Positions 45,701 to 64,000 of a DNA stretch of 64,000 nucleotides are shown in pieces. The notes under the pieces were generated by a model. It was not told the DNA's origin. It ran no database searches and saw only the letters and a list, made by a program, of their open reading frames with translations. Each line of letters begins with the position of its first letter. The first letter of the stretch is position 1. Origin of the DNA: Certhia americana. Lineage: Eukaryota; Chordata; Aves; Passeriformes; Certhiidae. A program made the position numbers and the translations under genes. The stretch lies in assembly GCA_018697195.1 (NCBI GenBank), contig JAGMWU010000140.1, positions 36,001 to 100,000 of the forward strand. The letters are read 5' to 3'.

Positions 45701-46033
45701 CCAGCTTCCTCATATGGTCTAGAACAGAGTAGGAAACCCTCAGGAACATAGATACCACATCCTGTGGCAGGATGCTCTTCCTGCCCATGGCCTGTGTTCA
45801 GGGACTGATGTGATGCCGTAAGTTTTAGCTTTTATATTTTTTAGATTCTGTGCTGTTTTGGTGGGTAGTTCTGGGTTTCATATCAAGTGCTACTAAACTC
45901 TCTTCACAGAGTCTGTAGACAAAACAATTCCTTCTCTGGTTTGGGACCAAGGACAGCTGATACAACTTTCAGGCCCAGGAACAAAAACAACGGTGAAGTG
46001 AGAAGAAAAAACAAAGAGGATGGAGCTTCATAA
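39524..46033 (+). CDS. GTSF1: GTSF1-family CHHC zinc-finger protein (six exons, intact)
   Basis: Coding exons: 39524-39545, 41543-41640, 43992-44118, 44733-44819, 45494-45554 and 45910-46033. All have GT/AG borders and the phases join without a stop, giving 172 residues, against 167 in mammalian GTSF1. Finger 1 runs from the C of QCPLVKHHR to VKC. Finger 2 runs from the C of ATCPFNARH to MKC, with the two His and two Cys in place. The acidic middle (APPCAEDWE) and the FVWG motif are family marks. The last exon encodes a basic, Asn-rich tail ([14 protein letters not shown]) that I cannot match. In animals GTSF1 assists PIWI proteins in piRNA silencing in germ cells. The gene has introns, unlike the mammalian retrocopy GTSF1L. 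It could be a GTSF paralogue rather than the GTSF1 orthologue. It is convergent with GOSR2. Confidence 0.85.
41744..41840 (+). mobile_element. Short CR1 LINE fragment in GTSF1 intron 2
   Basis: GGGGAACAAGGGACAAAGTGAGTGAAAACAGCC through TTCTTCACTGAAAGGGTCG matches the same segment of the CR1 at 36,950-37,030, then stops abruptly. Confidence 0.75.
43005..43275 (-). mobile_element. CR1 LINE 3' fragment in GTSF1 intron 2
   Basis: Read on +: ATCACAGGATAGTTTGGG, TTGGAAGGGACCTTAAAGCTC, CTGCCATGGGCAGGGACACCTT and CTTCCAGGGATCCAGGGGC. This is the typical antisense CR1 3' end. Confidence 0.85.
45168..45420 (-). mobile_element. CR1 LINE 3' fragment in GTSF1 intron 4
   Basis: ATCATAGAATCACAGAATTCC starts the antisense CR1 end. 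The remainder closely parallels the copy at 43,005, including CAGCCACAGCGGCTCTGGGCACCC. Confidence 0.85.
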
Positions 46034-46199
46034 CCTGGAGCTATGATTGGGCAATTAACTTCAATATGCTAATGGACCAGAATTTACAAAATTGTGGGGC
46101 CTCATGATCGGATGTTCATTTTGTGACCATTTTTGGGGCATCTTGAGTGTAGCCCAGCTAGGCTCTTGTGCTGCCTAAGTGTATTCATTGGGGCCTTTT

Positions 46200-46205
46200 A
46201 ATAAA
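46200..46205 (+). terminator. GTSF1 polyadenylation signal
   Basis: AATAAA lies 167 bp after the GTSF1 stop codon, followed by a T-rich stretch. It is the first canonical signal in the 3' UTR. Confidence 0.65.
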
Positions 46206-49200
46206 TCCCTGCCTTATCATTTTGCTCTGTCTAGTCTTTGTTCCAGGTCAGCCTCTAGAAGGCATCAGATGGGTGTCTGTGCAATGGAGAAAGGTGGTCA
46301 CACCTGTGATCCCTTTGAATTGTTGGGAGATCCCTTGTGAGCTCCTGGGGCCTGGCAGCTGTGCTGGAGTTGGGCCCTGTGTCAGCAGAATCCTCCCCTT
46401 GTGCCCTTTTTCCAAAGTGTGGTCAGAGTTTGGGGTGAGGAGCTCAGTGCCCAGCTGTGAGCAGGAAGGGGCTGCCTTGGCTGGCTATGGGATATGGTGG
46501 CACAACCAGAGCAGCCCAAGGTGTTTTAAGGTTTATTTAACAGGTTGATTTATGGTTCAGCAATAATCCTGCCTATGGCAGCTCTGAGTTCTGTGTGAGC
46601 TCTTCCATAGAGCTAACAGCAGCACTGCCTGGTTCCACCTGTCAGACTCTTGAAGAGTGTTCAGAGCACATCCAGCTCTCCTCAGCACCACCAGCATGGT
46701 GGCATAGCACCATCCCCCAGGGCCTTGCTGCAGTAAAATGCATAAATATGAGCCAGTGCATTTGCCAGAAATAACCCAAGTCTCTTAATTCCAGCACCAT
46801 CAGTGACCAGAACAACTCCCTGCCCTCACGGATGCGGCCCCCTGAGACCCTCCCATACACCATGTCTGCAGGACTGTGAGTACTGAGTATGGCACCCAGT
46901 CCAGAGCTGGGGACAAGTCCTGTCATCTCTGGCTGTAGCAGCACTTTGTGATTGCCACTGCATGCACAGGAGGGGTTGTATTGAACAGCTGCTTCTTGAG
47001 AGCAGCTCCTGAGGGAATCTGCTGCTTGGATCGTCCTCTGCGTCCTTCTTCCTTTGAAGCATCCTCTCTGTTCTTTCCTTGCTCCATTCCTGTGGCCCAG
47101 GTTAGTCAGAGCTGCTTCCTGGCCACGTTGGCTCAGTCTATAAATGGGCCCTTCCACAGCATCCCCATTATCCCCTTTCACCCCCCACCCTGCCCTGACT
47201 TAAACCAAATTTTTCCTTTGCTTTGTGCTTTGCTCACTGTCAGGCCCAGCTAAGTCAGAGCTGGGGTAAACCAGGAGGTCCTTAAACCAGCACCACTGGG
47301 GAAAGAAGCTATCAGATTCCATCTGGGGGAGGGAGAGAAGGAGTTCCCCATGGGGAAGTGTCTAATGCTGGAATCAAAGACTTCTGTTTGCCTTTAGCAG
47401 TAAAGCAACAGCTTAAAGATGCTTTGAGTAATGATTGTCCTGATTCCCACTGGGAGTAACTAAACCTAGTGCTCTCAGAGCATTGCAGGCACAATTGCCA
47501 GGGACTCTGCAATTGCCATAGTGTTGGGCTGAGTCTGGCAAACCAAACTGAAATGTCAGTTGTAGACAAGACTTGTTACCAAGGGGGGCAAGTGCTGCCT
47601 CTGCAGAGGCCACTGTCCCTTGGGGGAGTGGGAGAAGTTTTTGTATCTTTGCCCATCTAATGCAAAAATTGTATCTTGTCCTTTCCAGAATTCGGAGTAT
47701 TCCGAGTTCCTCCCCTTGGAACTTGGTTTTGCCCCAACAGTAAGTGTCTCCCTGGCTTGGACCAGGGAGCTCCTGCAGATGACAGACATTCTCTGGCCCT
47801 GATGGCAGGACTCTCTACCCTTGGCTTTTGTTGCATAATGTGTTTCTTGCAACGTTTGAATATGTGGAACTGTCTCTGGTTGCCAGATGTTTCCCCCAAG
47901 AACTTGTTTTTAAAGTTACCCTTGCCTTTACTTGGTGAATTTTGTTACTGTTCTTGAAAAAATTGATAAATTTACACAGACTGAGATACCTTCCCTGCTG
48001 AGTCCTGGGCCATGGTAAACTCCCTGTGAACAGGAAAAGCATTTGATTTGGCAAGTCTCTGTTTTTTTCTAATGGAATGATCTTTGAGACAGTTCTGCGT
48101 GCTGCAGAGATTGGGAAATAGTAGGAGACCCTTCAGAAGGGTTTTAAAGAGTGGGGACTGAGGGAGTGATTTTAAGCAGGGGAGGTAGGATTAGATTAGG
48201 TTCCTAATTAGAGAAGTGATAGAGGGAAATAGAACAGTTTGGGGGCTGAAAATACCCCCCAGAATCTTGTCCCTTCGCTTGACACTTTAAAATGTGTGTG
48301 CACATGGAGGAGCCCCTTGGGAGCTGGGTGCTCGTGGTCAGTGCTAACTGCAAACAGAGGGGTGCAGGAATGGCAGATTTGGGAGAATTCAGGCCTGGTG
48401 TAGCAGAAACTGTTACAGTCCCATTTCAGTGGAAGTTCGGAACAACCCAACAGTAATGTCCAGGATTTTCTACCCTGTGCCTTAAACATCTTGCTGTTCT
48501 CAGAAAGCCTGGAGGAAATATGTGGAATTTCTGCTGAACATTTGGGAGAAGTTTTGGCTGTTCGCTGGGGAAGTGCAGCAAACTCCCTGCAACCAAGCCT
48601 CATCTTTGAGGGTCTGTTACAGCCTGGACTACAAAGTGCTGAGAGTTTCTCCAGTCTGTGAAGAGGCTGAGATTAAAATCATCTGGAGCAGCCAAACTTA
48701 GAAGTTATTTTTTCTGTGCATGCACTTGTTTTTATCGTGTTGGAGTCTGAGTTTGTCTTCTCAGGGTATGGCAAATGTTCAGGTTGGGTTTTAAACTGTG
48801 TTGTTATTTGCAGAAACTGCTTTGAGAGCATCCGACCTTAACTTTTGCACCTTCACACCTTCAGCCTTGCCTTTGTCTCCCGTGTGTGAGGGACTTCCCC
48901 AGGCAGACCTTAACAGAATCTGCCTCATATACAACTCCAAACAGGGGAATTTTCAGGAGGACACTGAAGTGTTTCCATTTCCATTAGAGTTTTACAGTTT
49001 TCTAATGCTTAAAACATGCTAGAGAGCTCTCAGGTACCTGTTCTGTATTGGGGATGGGGAGGAAGGAAGTAGGAATGGTTTAAATCAGTAAAAATACATG
49101 TTTAGGACTGAAAATGTTCAGATCAAGCAGTGTATTTCTAAACATGCAGAGTACAAAATGGGATCTAAATATACAACCATAAAGAATTAGGAAGCCAGAT

Positions 49201-50280
49201 ATGGTGTTTCTCTAGAAAGAGATTAATGCCTTCATATTTTCAATCCTCTAAAGACTGGATTTCCACCATCTGTATACTACCACTAGAAAATAATACATGT
49301 TCACTGGAATGTGTAAAATTAGGATTCTTTTAAAATTCTGTCAATTTATGTCAGAAGGTTCTTGTTGGCAATATAGAATAAAAATGTTTGGAATGGCCTA
49401 CGACTGCTTTTCTTTGGAGTTGGTAAGTACTGACATGGGGAGCTCTCCTTTCCACCTTCATTTATTTCTTGTCACTTGGAATGAAAGTGGTGACAAATAC
49501 CAGCAGTGGTGGTTTCTGGTTTGACAGCAATAGCTCATTTGCAGGATTTGTGGGACAGAGCAGTACAATTTTACAGGTAAATGCCACAATTGGGCACCAT
49601 TAGCCTGACGTCCTTTAATTGGCAGTGGTGAATGCTGCTCCTGGTTGCGGCTCCCCTGTGTCTGTGCTGTGGAGGAGGAGAGCTCCTCTAGGCTATTAAC
49701 ACTGGGGGTAAGGTTGTTTCATTGCTACAAGTCCTGTAGCCTGGCCTTGCTGGAAAGGACGGGGCTTGGAAGGTTGTTGTTGTGACTTCAACCACCCCCG
49801 GTCACAGCAGCTGGGGGTAGAGTCCATGAGAAGGGGGTCGGTCTGGTAGGGTGGGTGCAGCTCACCTGTGACTGACATCCAAGATCTCACATCCTGGAAT
49901 TCCATATCCTTCTCGGCAATGTCCTTGAACAGGTCCTGCAGCTGCCACCTCCTGTGAAGGACAGGGAAGCTGTGGCTCTGCTGCTCCTGCAGTGCTTTGG
50001 GAATGCTGGGTGAGCCTCCCACAGCACTGGGAATGTTTCCAATCCCTGTATTGGTTGTCACTGAGCTCTCACCTCCCTCTGCTTGTTTTGTATTTGCCAC
50101 AGGACACAATGGTTTTTCAGATGCACCTCCATCCTGGTGACAGAGTAAGGACTTTGCTGTGACATACTCCTGTATTGAATCATCAGTCTCTTGTGCTGGG
50201 TGGGTTGTGGAATGCCAGAGCCTTCACCCCATTCCCTGAAGGGTGGATGGCCTTGCCAGGAGCAGATGGGATGTAGAGTC
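46206..50280. other. Intergenic, GTSF1 to first CR1
   Basis: No exon-like or repeat sequence is recognised. The longest open frames (46642-47181 and 49696-50109, both minus) show no known domain, no codon-periodic structure I can judge and no homologous piece elsewhere. Confidence 0.4.
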
Positions 50281-50284
50281 AAAA

Positions 50285-50690
50285 GCACAGTTTGGGTTGG
50301 AAGGGACCTTAAAGCCCATCCTGTCCTACCCCCTGCCGTGGGGACACCTTCCACTGTCCCAGGCTGCTCCAAGCCCCAATATCCAACCTGGCCTTGGACA
50401 CTGACAGGGCTCCAGGGGCAGTCACAGCTTCTCTGGGCACCCTGTGCCAGGGCCTCACGCCCCTCACAGGGAAGAATTTTTTCCTAACATCTAATCTAAA
50501 TCTCCCCTCTTTTTGTTAAAAATTATTCCCCTTTTCCTGACATGGCCTGTGTAAGAAGTTCCTCTCCCTCTGTTTTTATAAGCCTTTAGGCACTGGAAGG
50601 GACTCTGAGGTCTCCTGGGAGACTTCTCCAGGCTGGACATCCCCGGCTCTCTGTCCCTTGGCACCATTTCTCCCTTCTGTTCCATCAGGA
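50285..50690 (-). mobile_element. CR1 LINE 3' fragment
   Basis: TTTGGGTTGGAAGGGACCTTAAAGCCCATCC through GAAGAATTTTTTCCTAACATCTAATC and CTCCTGGGAGACTTCTCCAGGCTG shows an antisense CR1 longer than those in the GTSF1 introns. Confidence 0.85.
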
Positions 50691-51371
50691 GGGTACACTC
50701 TCTTTGGCCTTTCTGTTCTGACCTATGTCCCTTGCCAAATCTGTTCCATCTGTGCCTTGGGTTTTCCTACACACCCGATGCACACTAAGCCAAAGCACAA
50801 AGCTATCCAAGAGTGGTGGAACAGGAGCCCAAAGATGCCTGGGGGGGAAGAGGGAAACTCCATGCCAGGAATCCCCCAGACTGGTGCAGGGAGCGCTCAG
50901 GGGTTGGGGAGGGAAGGGCTGTTTCACCCACAGGCTGTGGGAAGGAAAAGTGAGGCAGGAGCAGCAAGCTGATAGCTTTTCCCTTTACACGGGGCTGGGG
51001 AACCACACCACCTTCACCTCTTATGGCCCGGGATTGACATTTTCCTCCTCCAGCTGAGACTTCCAGCCCTGGGCTGGGTGTTGCACCAAAGGAGGTTGGT
51101 TTTTAACACATCCCCTTGCGCTCAGACATTCCAGGGTTAACCTGAGGAAGAGTGAACAGGGAGAGGCAGACACAGAGCAGGCTTTGGGCCAAGTACAAAC
51201 ATCCTCTGGTGTTTATCTACACTATCTTCTAAATTAATTCTGTCCCACCCAATCATCATCTCTTATCACTCAGTATCTTCCCCTCTATTCTGCACATACC
51301 TTACCCTCATTTCACTGGTTTGAAGTGCTCCAATACTGACTGCTTTAGTGTCTTTGTTTAAAAACATTTCC

Positions 51372-51518
51372 TTCTCAGATTTAACCCCAGCCAGCAACTA
51401 AAACATCACAGCTAATTCCCCCCCACGCAGGGAGATGGGGGAATTGGGGGGGGAAGTAAAACTCGAAGGTTGAGATAAGAACAGTTTAGTAATTGAAACA
51501 AAGTTAGATATAATTAAT

Positions 51519-51553
<35 letters not shown>

Positions 51554-51899
51554 GAGAGAGGGGGAGACAAAACCCAAAACAGACAAGTGCTGGCCAGTAC
51601 AGTTTTCACCACCCTCTGACCCCTCCCAGCCCATTATTCCCAGTTTCTGTACTCGAAATGACTCTCTGGTGTGGAATATCCCTTTGGCCAGTTTGGATCA
51701 CCTGTCCTGGCCCTGCTCCCTTCCAGCTGCTTAAGCCTCTGCTCACTGGCAGAGCCTGGGAAACTGAAAAGTCCTTGATTTAGAGTAAACATAAACCATT
51801 GGTGTGTTATCAACATTATTCCCATACTGAATCCCAAACACAGCCCTGGGATCAGCTGCTGGGGAGAAAATTAACTCAATCCCAGGTGAAACCAGGACA
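51372..51899 (-). mobile_element. Avian endogenous retrovirus solo LTR
   Basis: On the minus strand it begins TGTCCTGGTTTCACCTGGG at 51,899 and continues GTTAATTTTCTCC, GGAATAATGTTGATAACACACC, CTGGCCAAAGGGATATTCC, a T-run, and AACTGTTCTTATCTCAACC. It ends near GCTGGCTGGGGTTAAATCTGAG (51,372). This order is a widespread bird LTR. No internal genes flank it, so it is a solo copy. The 27-A run (51,523-51,549 on +) is an expanded T-tract just before its polyadenylation region. Confidence 0.75.
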
Positions 51900-52735
51900 T
51901 AAAACCTGTCCAGGATTTCTTCCACATGCTCAGTCACACTCAAACACACTCCTGAAGCACCAGTCCCATTTTCAGCTGCTGCTCACAGGATCAAAGCCCC
52001 TCAAGGGCCCACCCTGGACAGAAGTTGGTGCAGCCCCATCCCAGCACTGCCACGGGCCGGTCCTACCTCTGCATCAAGTTCATACATACAGCACTGACAA
52101 CTTTCTGCATTCTTTGCTGGATATTTTCTGATTTAGTAAATGTTTTGTAGCTGTGGGGACTGGAATTACTTCAAAACAGAACTTAAGAGCAAGAGGAAGC
52201 TAATCCAGCCCCTTGATCTCACATTTAAATCCACTATCTCTTTATCAACAGCCACATTCTGCCCGCCAAGCTCTTCCTTCTCTTCATTAGAACCCCCTCA
52301 CCTGCATCACAGGCAGTAGAGGGGGAGAGGAGGGTCTGGTCCCTCTCAGGACCTAAGAGGGAGTGGGCAGAGCACAGCAAGGGTCTGAACGTGCCCCCAG
52401 CTGCCCCCCCACTCCTGTTCCATCTCCCACCTCTTTCCAGCTCCCTTTTACTGCCAGCTTTGGCGCTGGCCCAGCCTGGCACATCCCACCAGTCTGACCA
52501 GTGAGGTCCAGCACAGCCAGCACAGGCTCCCGATCCTTCCAACCCCAGAGCAGTGGGTGGGACCCATTTCCAACTGTGGCCCAAATGGGAGCCCCCCATA
52601 GCACCCCCGTGGCCCCTTCCCCTGCAGAGCCCTCCTCCATCCACAGAGAACCAGGATCAATCCTGGAACTGGTCCTGCTTGTTTATTTTGGCCCCAATAT
52701 GTTGGCTAAGGTAAAACAAACAAAAGTTCATTTTG

Positions 52736-55474
52736 GTTGAAAAAAAATCTTTATTCACAGAACATCACATGAATCACGTCCCACCCTTGCTCCATTATGT
52801 ATAAAATACTGGTAAAATGTTTTATTCCAGAGGCAAGTGAATTCCCACAGAGTCCCCTCCTGAGAGAGCAGCTCACCCCAGAGCTGGAACTCGTGCCACA
52901 GTTTGGAAGCAGAAGGGAGGTGTTCAGTGAGGAAGGAAACACCACCAAGCTACAGCAGCAAAGCCTCCAGGGCTCCAGCTCTAGCTCCTTTCCTTTGGCC
53001 AGGACCACAATCCCACCAGGGCTCCAGCTCATTTCCCACTGCATCCAAAGGGGAGATGTGGGGCTTGAAGGAACCACCTATGTCCCTGCCATGTCCCACT
53101 GCAGTGGAGGTTTTCAGGTTTCACACAAACCACCCGAGATGCCCTTAGAAATCTCTTTGGACTTTATAGGCACTACAAATGGGTCTGATGTCACACGTGC
53201 CCAAATCCAATTCCCCAGGTGGTTCCTTCAAGCCCCATGTGTCACCTTTGGATGCCATGGGTAGCAAGGCTCGCCAAGGGGAAACCAGCCTGTGCAGGGA
53301 CAAGGAGACTCCAGAAGGCAAAATAAATCAACAGGAAAACATCTATTAAAATGCCAAGCTAGGCTCAGAAACAGAAAAAAAATCCAGTTCCAAGAATCTT
53401 ATGGCTCCTACCACAGCCCAAAAGGAAAGAGATTGGCCAGAGTCACACCTTGGTTGGTGTAAGACAAACCCTGCTACACCAGGTCACAACTACAGAAACT
53501 TACAACAATGACAGCCTTAAACCTTTAAACACTGTAAAATCCAGTGGAACTGGATCAGTTCATCAGAACTGAGATTTCCCAGGGACCCCTTGCAAGTGCT
53601 CAGCTGCCCTCTCTAGGGCTGAATCCATCAGATTTCATATCCAAAATAAATTTCAACAAATTTGGATTTATGATTTCTATTACACACCACGACAGATGCT
53701 CCATCACTACAGATTCCCTCTTTTCTTTTTAGTTCCTTACTCCCCTGGGCTCAAATGAAAACCAGTTCCATGCTTGCTCTGCTTCAGTATTTTACTTGGA
53801 AAACCTGGACAAATGGGGAGCTCCAAGAGCAGGAAACACTTCAGAAGTATCAAACACATGGAGAAGCCCATGAACAGGGGCCACTAGTCACTCTGGGTAC
53901 CTGGCTGGGCCCCACCCCAGCTCTGGCCACTAGCATCACCCTGTCTCATGGCCCAGATTTCCTAAAATTCCTTCTAAAATTTTTTCAGTTATTAAAACCC
54001 TTTCTCCCAGTCTGCAACAGGTCACATAATGAAAGCAAAGCTCAGTGCAGTGAGGACAGAATGTAGAACTTGTGATTAGTTACTAATCCAGAGACCCACA
54101 ACCACTCCAGACAGGGAACAGGGAAGGAATTGCCAGCACAAGGCCACATCATCTGGATATGACACATCTGTGCCACGGCTGGACATCAGGGAATGCTCCA
54201 GACTTGCCACACATGGGGATGGGAATGGGTCTGTCGGGTGATTGAAATGGATGATGCCCAAAATGCTGGGATGGCCCCTTTATCAGACACCCCCAGGCTC
54301 CAGTGTTGCACTGGGACAGGGAACGACCCAAGGAGAGGAGTGTGAGCCAGCAGCATCCCTGGGAGGTGACACAGCTGAGCTGTCCCTCACAGCAACTCCA
54401 CAGGTGCACAGGGTACACAGGGAATGCCCTTCCCCAGGATGGGGACGTCACCGCCCCAAGGCACAAACTTGACAAATCTCTCCTGACCAAGCTGATTTCT
54501 AGTGCCAGGCCTGTTGTGCTGATCCCACCATTGCTCTGGTGTGAAGAACCTGATCCAGCTCTGTGAACAATCCCACACCTTCAAGGAGTACAGGGGGACT
54601 CACCTGCTCTATCCACTCAGAAGTTCCAGCTCCAGAGCCCCAGACCCAACCAGCACCTCAGGAAATGAACACAGCTCCCCAAACATCTGTGCTCCAGCAA
54701 CAGAAAGGTCAGTTTTGGAGGCTGGATTTGGCAGGAGATCCAGGGAGATGCCACAGGCCTGATGTGCATCCCAGTGTAAGGAGGAGGGAGTGTGGCACTC
54801 AGCATACCCTCGGAAGCAGCAGGGCAGAGAGAGGTACCAGAACATCCCTCAGATGAGCAGAGCAGAATTTCAGCCTAAACCAGAGAGATCTGTGCTGGTT
54901 AATACTGTGTGTGAAGTTAACTGAGGTTATAACCGTGTTCCAAGACTCTCTCCTCCTCCTCCTCCTCCAAGCAACTGGAACTGCAGATGGGAGCCCTTCA
55001 CTTCCCAACTCTTTTTGCACACTCAGTCCCAGAGGCTGAACTCAAGCCCATGAACACAGTGAAAATCTCTGTGTCATTCTTGCACTGCAAAATGCAGGGG
55101 TCAGGTCAGAGCTGGCCAGCACAGGGAAGACTCACTGCATCCTAGGCTGTGCATTTGCATCCTCCCATCCCTGTGTGCCCAAAGGGGCGTTCCTGCCTTG
55201 CTACAGCTGGGCACAATGTTCTCTTCTGCTTCCTACTAACCAGGCCATTAAACCTGTACACTTGAGGGGAGAGCAGTAAAGGCCAGGGGTTATTTTCACA
55301 GGGCCATTCTCAAGCACAGCACCCCCAGACACATCCATTTCCCAACGTGCTTTCCACGTGACACTGTCCGAGTGGGATTTGTAAACTCTGAAATCCATGG
55401 GAAGGGCTCATCCAAAGCAGCACCCAGAGGGGAAGTCAGTCTTGGAGACAGTCCTCTAGCAGAAGGTCAGCAGC
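52736..55474 (-). other. GOSR2: Probable GOSR2 3' UTR
   Basis: From the GOSR2 stop the minus strand has no other gene. It reaches AATAAA (TTTATT at 52,750-52,755 on +) about 2.7 kb on, followed by an A/T-rich cleavage-like region. The extent is inferred; earlier minor signals could also be used. Confidence 0.5.
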
Positions 55475-63925
<8,451 letters not shown>

Positions 63926-64000
63926 CTGCGAGGAAATAAAAACAGGATTTGACTAGAATTAGACAACTGCAATCTGATGAAGGCAAATGCTCAAAAGCAT

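Noticed and set aside
46642..47181. A 179-codon open frame on the minus strand between GTSF1 and GOSR2
   Set aside because: No recognisable domain, low-complexity composition, no splice or promoter signals seen, and length is within chance for this much DNA.
49696..50109. A 137-codon minus-strand open frame
   Set aside because: No family resemblance and its upstream end runs close to a CR1 element; nothing supports coding beyond openness.
52234..52660. Overlapping Gly/Trp-rich minus-strand open frames downstream of GOSR2
   Set aside because: No domain, no conserved start; probably ordinary intergenic sequence beyond the GOSR2 polyadenylation site.

Overview
The window is bird nuclear DNA, probably from a songbird. 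The evidence is an array of feather beta-keratin (corneous beta-protein) genes, many CR1 LINE fragments and avian-type endogenous retroviral LTRs. Two intron-containing vertebrate genes, a GTSF1-type gene and GOSR2, follow the array.

Positions 1-36,000 hold eleven feather-keratin copies, called FK1 to FK11 here. Each has the standard architecture: a TATA promoter, a short noncoding exon 1, an intron of about 340-400 bp, and one coding exon of about 300 bp. Strands alternate strictly: + (0.8 kb), - (5.5), + (9.4), - (13.4), + (16.0), - (21.1), + (23.8), - (26.6), + (29.2), - (31.7), + (34.9). The array therefore reads as five divergent pairs plus one leading + copy. The pairs share a repeated block between their promoters and repeated blocks beyond their 3' ends. 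Every coding exon has several reading-frame breaks. Promoters, introns, UTRs and spacers carry single-base indels at what looks like a similar density, so the array may be decayed or may be poorly resolved long-read consensus. Old transposons (CR1, LTRs) and simple repeats fill the tail-to-tail intervals.

Positions 36,000-39,200 are a transposon-rich boundary. They contain a CR1 split by a full-length solo LTR, a hexamer microsatellite with a 10-N gap, and another CR1. From here on the sequence looks clean.

Positions 39,200-46,205 hold a complete six-exon gene on the + strand for a 172-residue CHHC zinc-finger protein of the GTSF1 family (piRNA pathway). It starts in a CpG island. Positions 46,206-52,735 are intergenic, with CR1 pieces and an avian LTR.

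Positions 52,736-63,925 hold the 3' part of GOSR2 (membrin, a Golgi Qb-SNARE) on the - strand: four coding exons and a probable 2.7-kb 3' UTR. Its first exons lie beyond the right edge. GTSF1 and GOSR2 are convergent.

No complete feather-keratin reading frame can be read as given. GTSF1 is intact, and the visible part of GOSR2 is intact. I found no RNA genes or CRISPR arrays.
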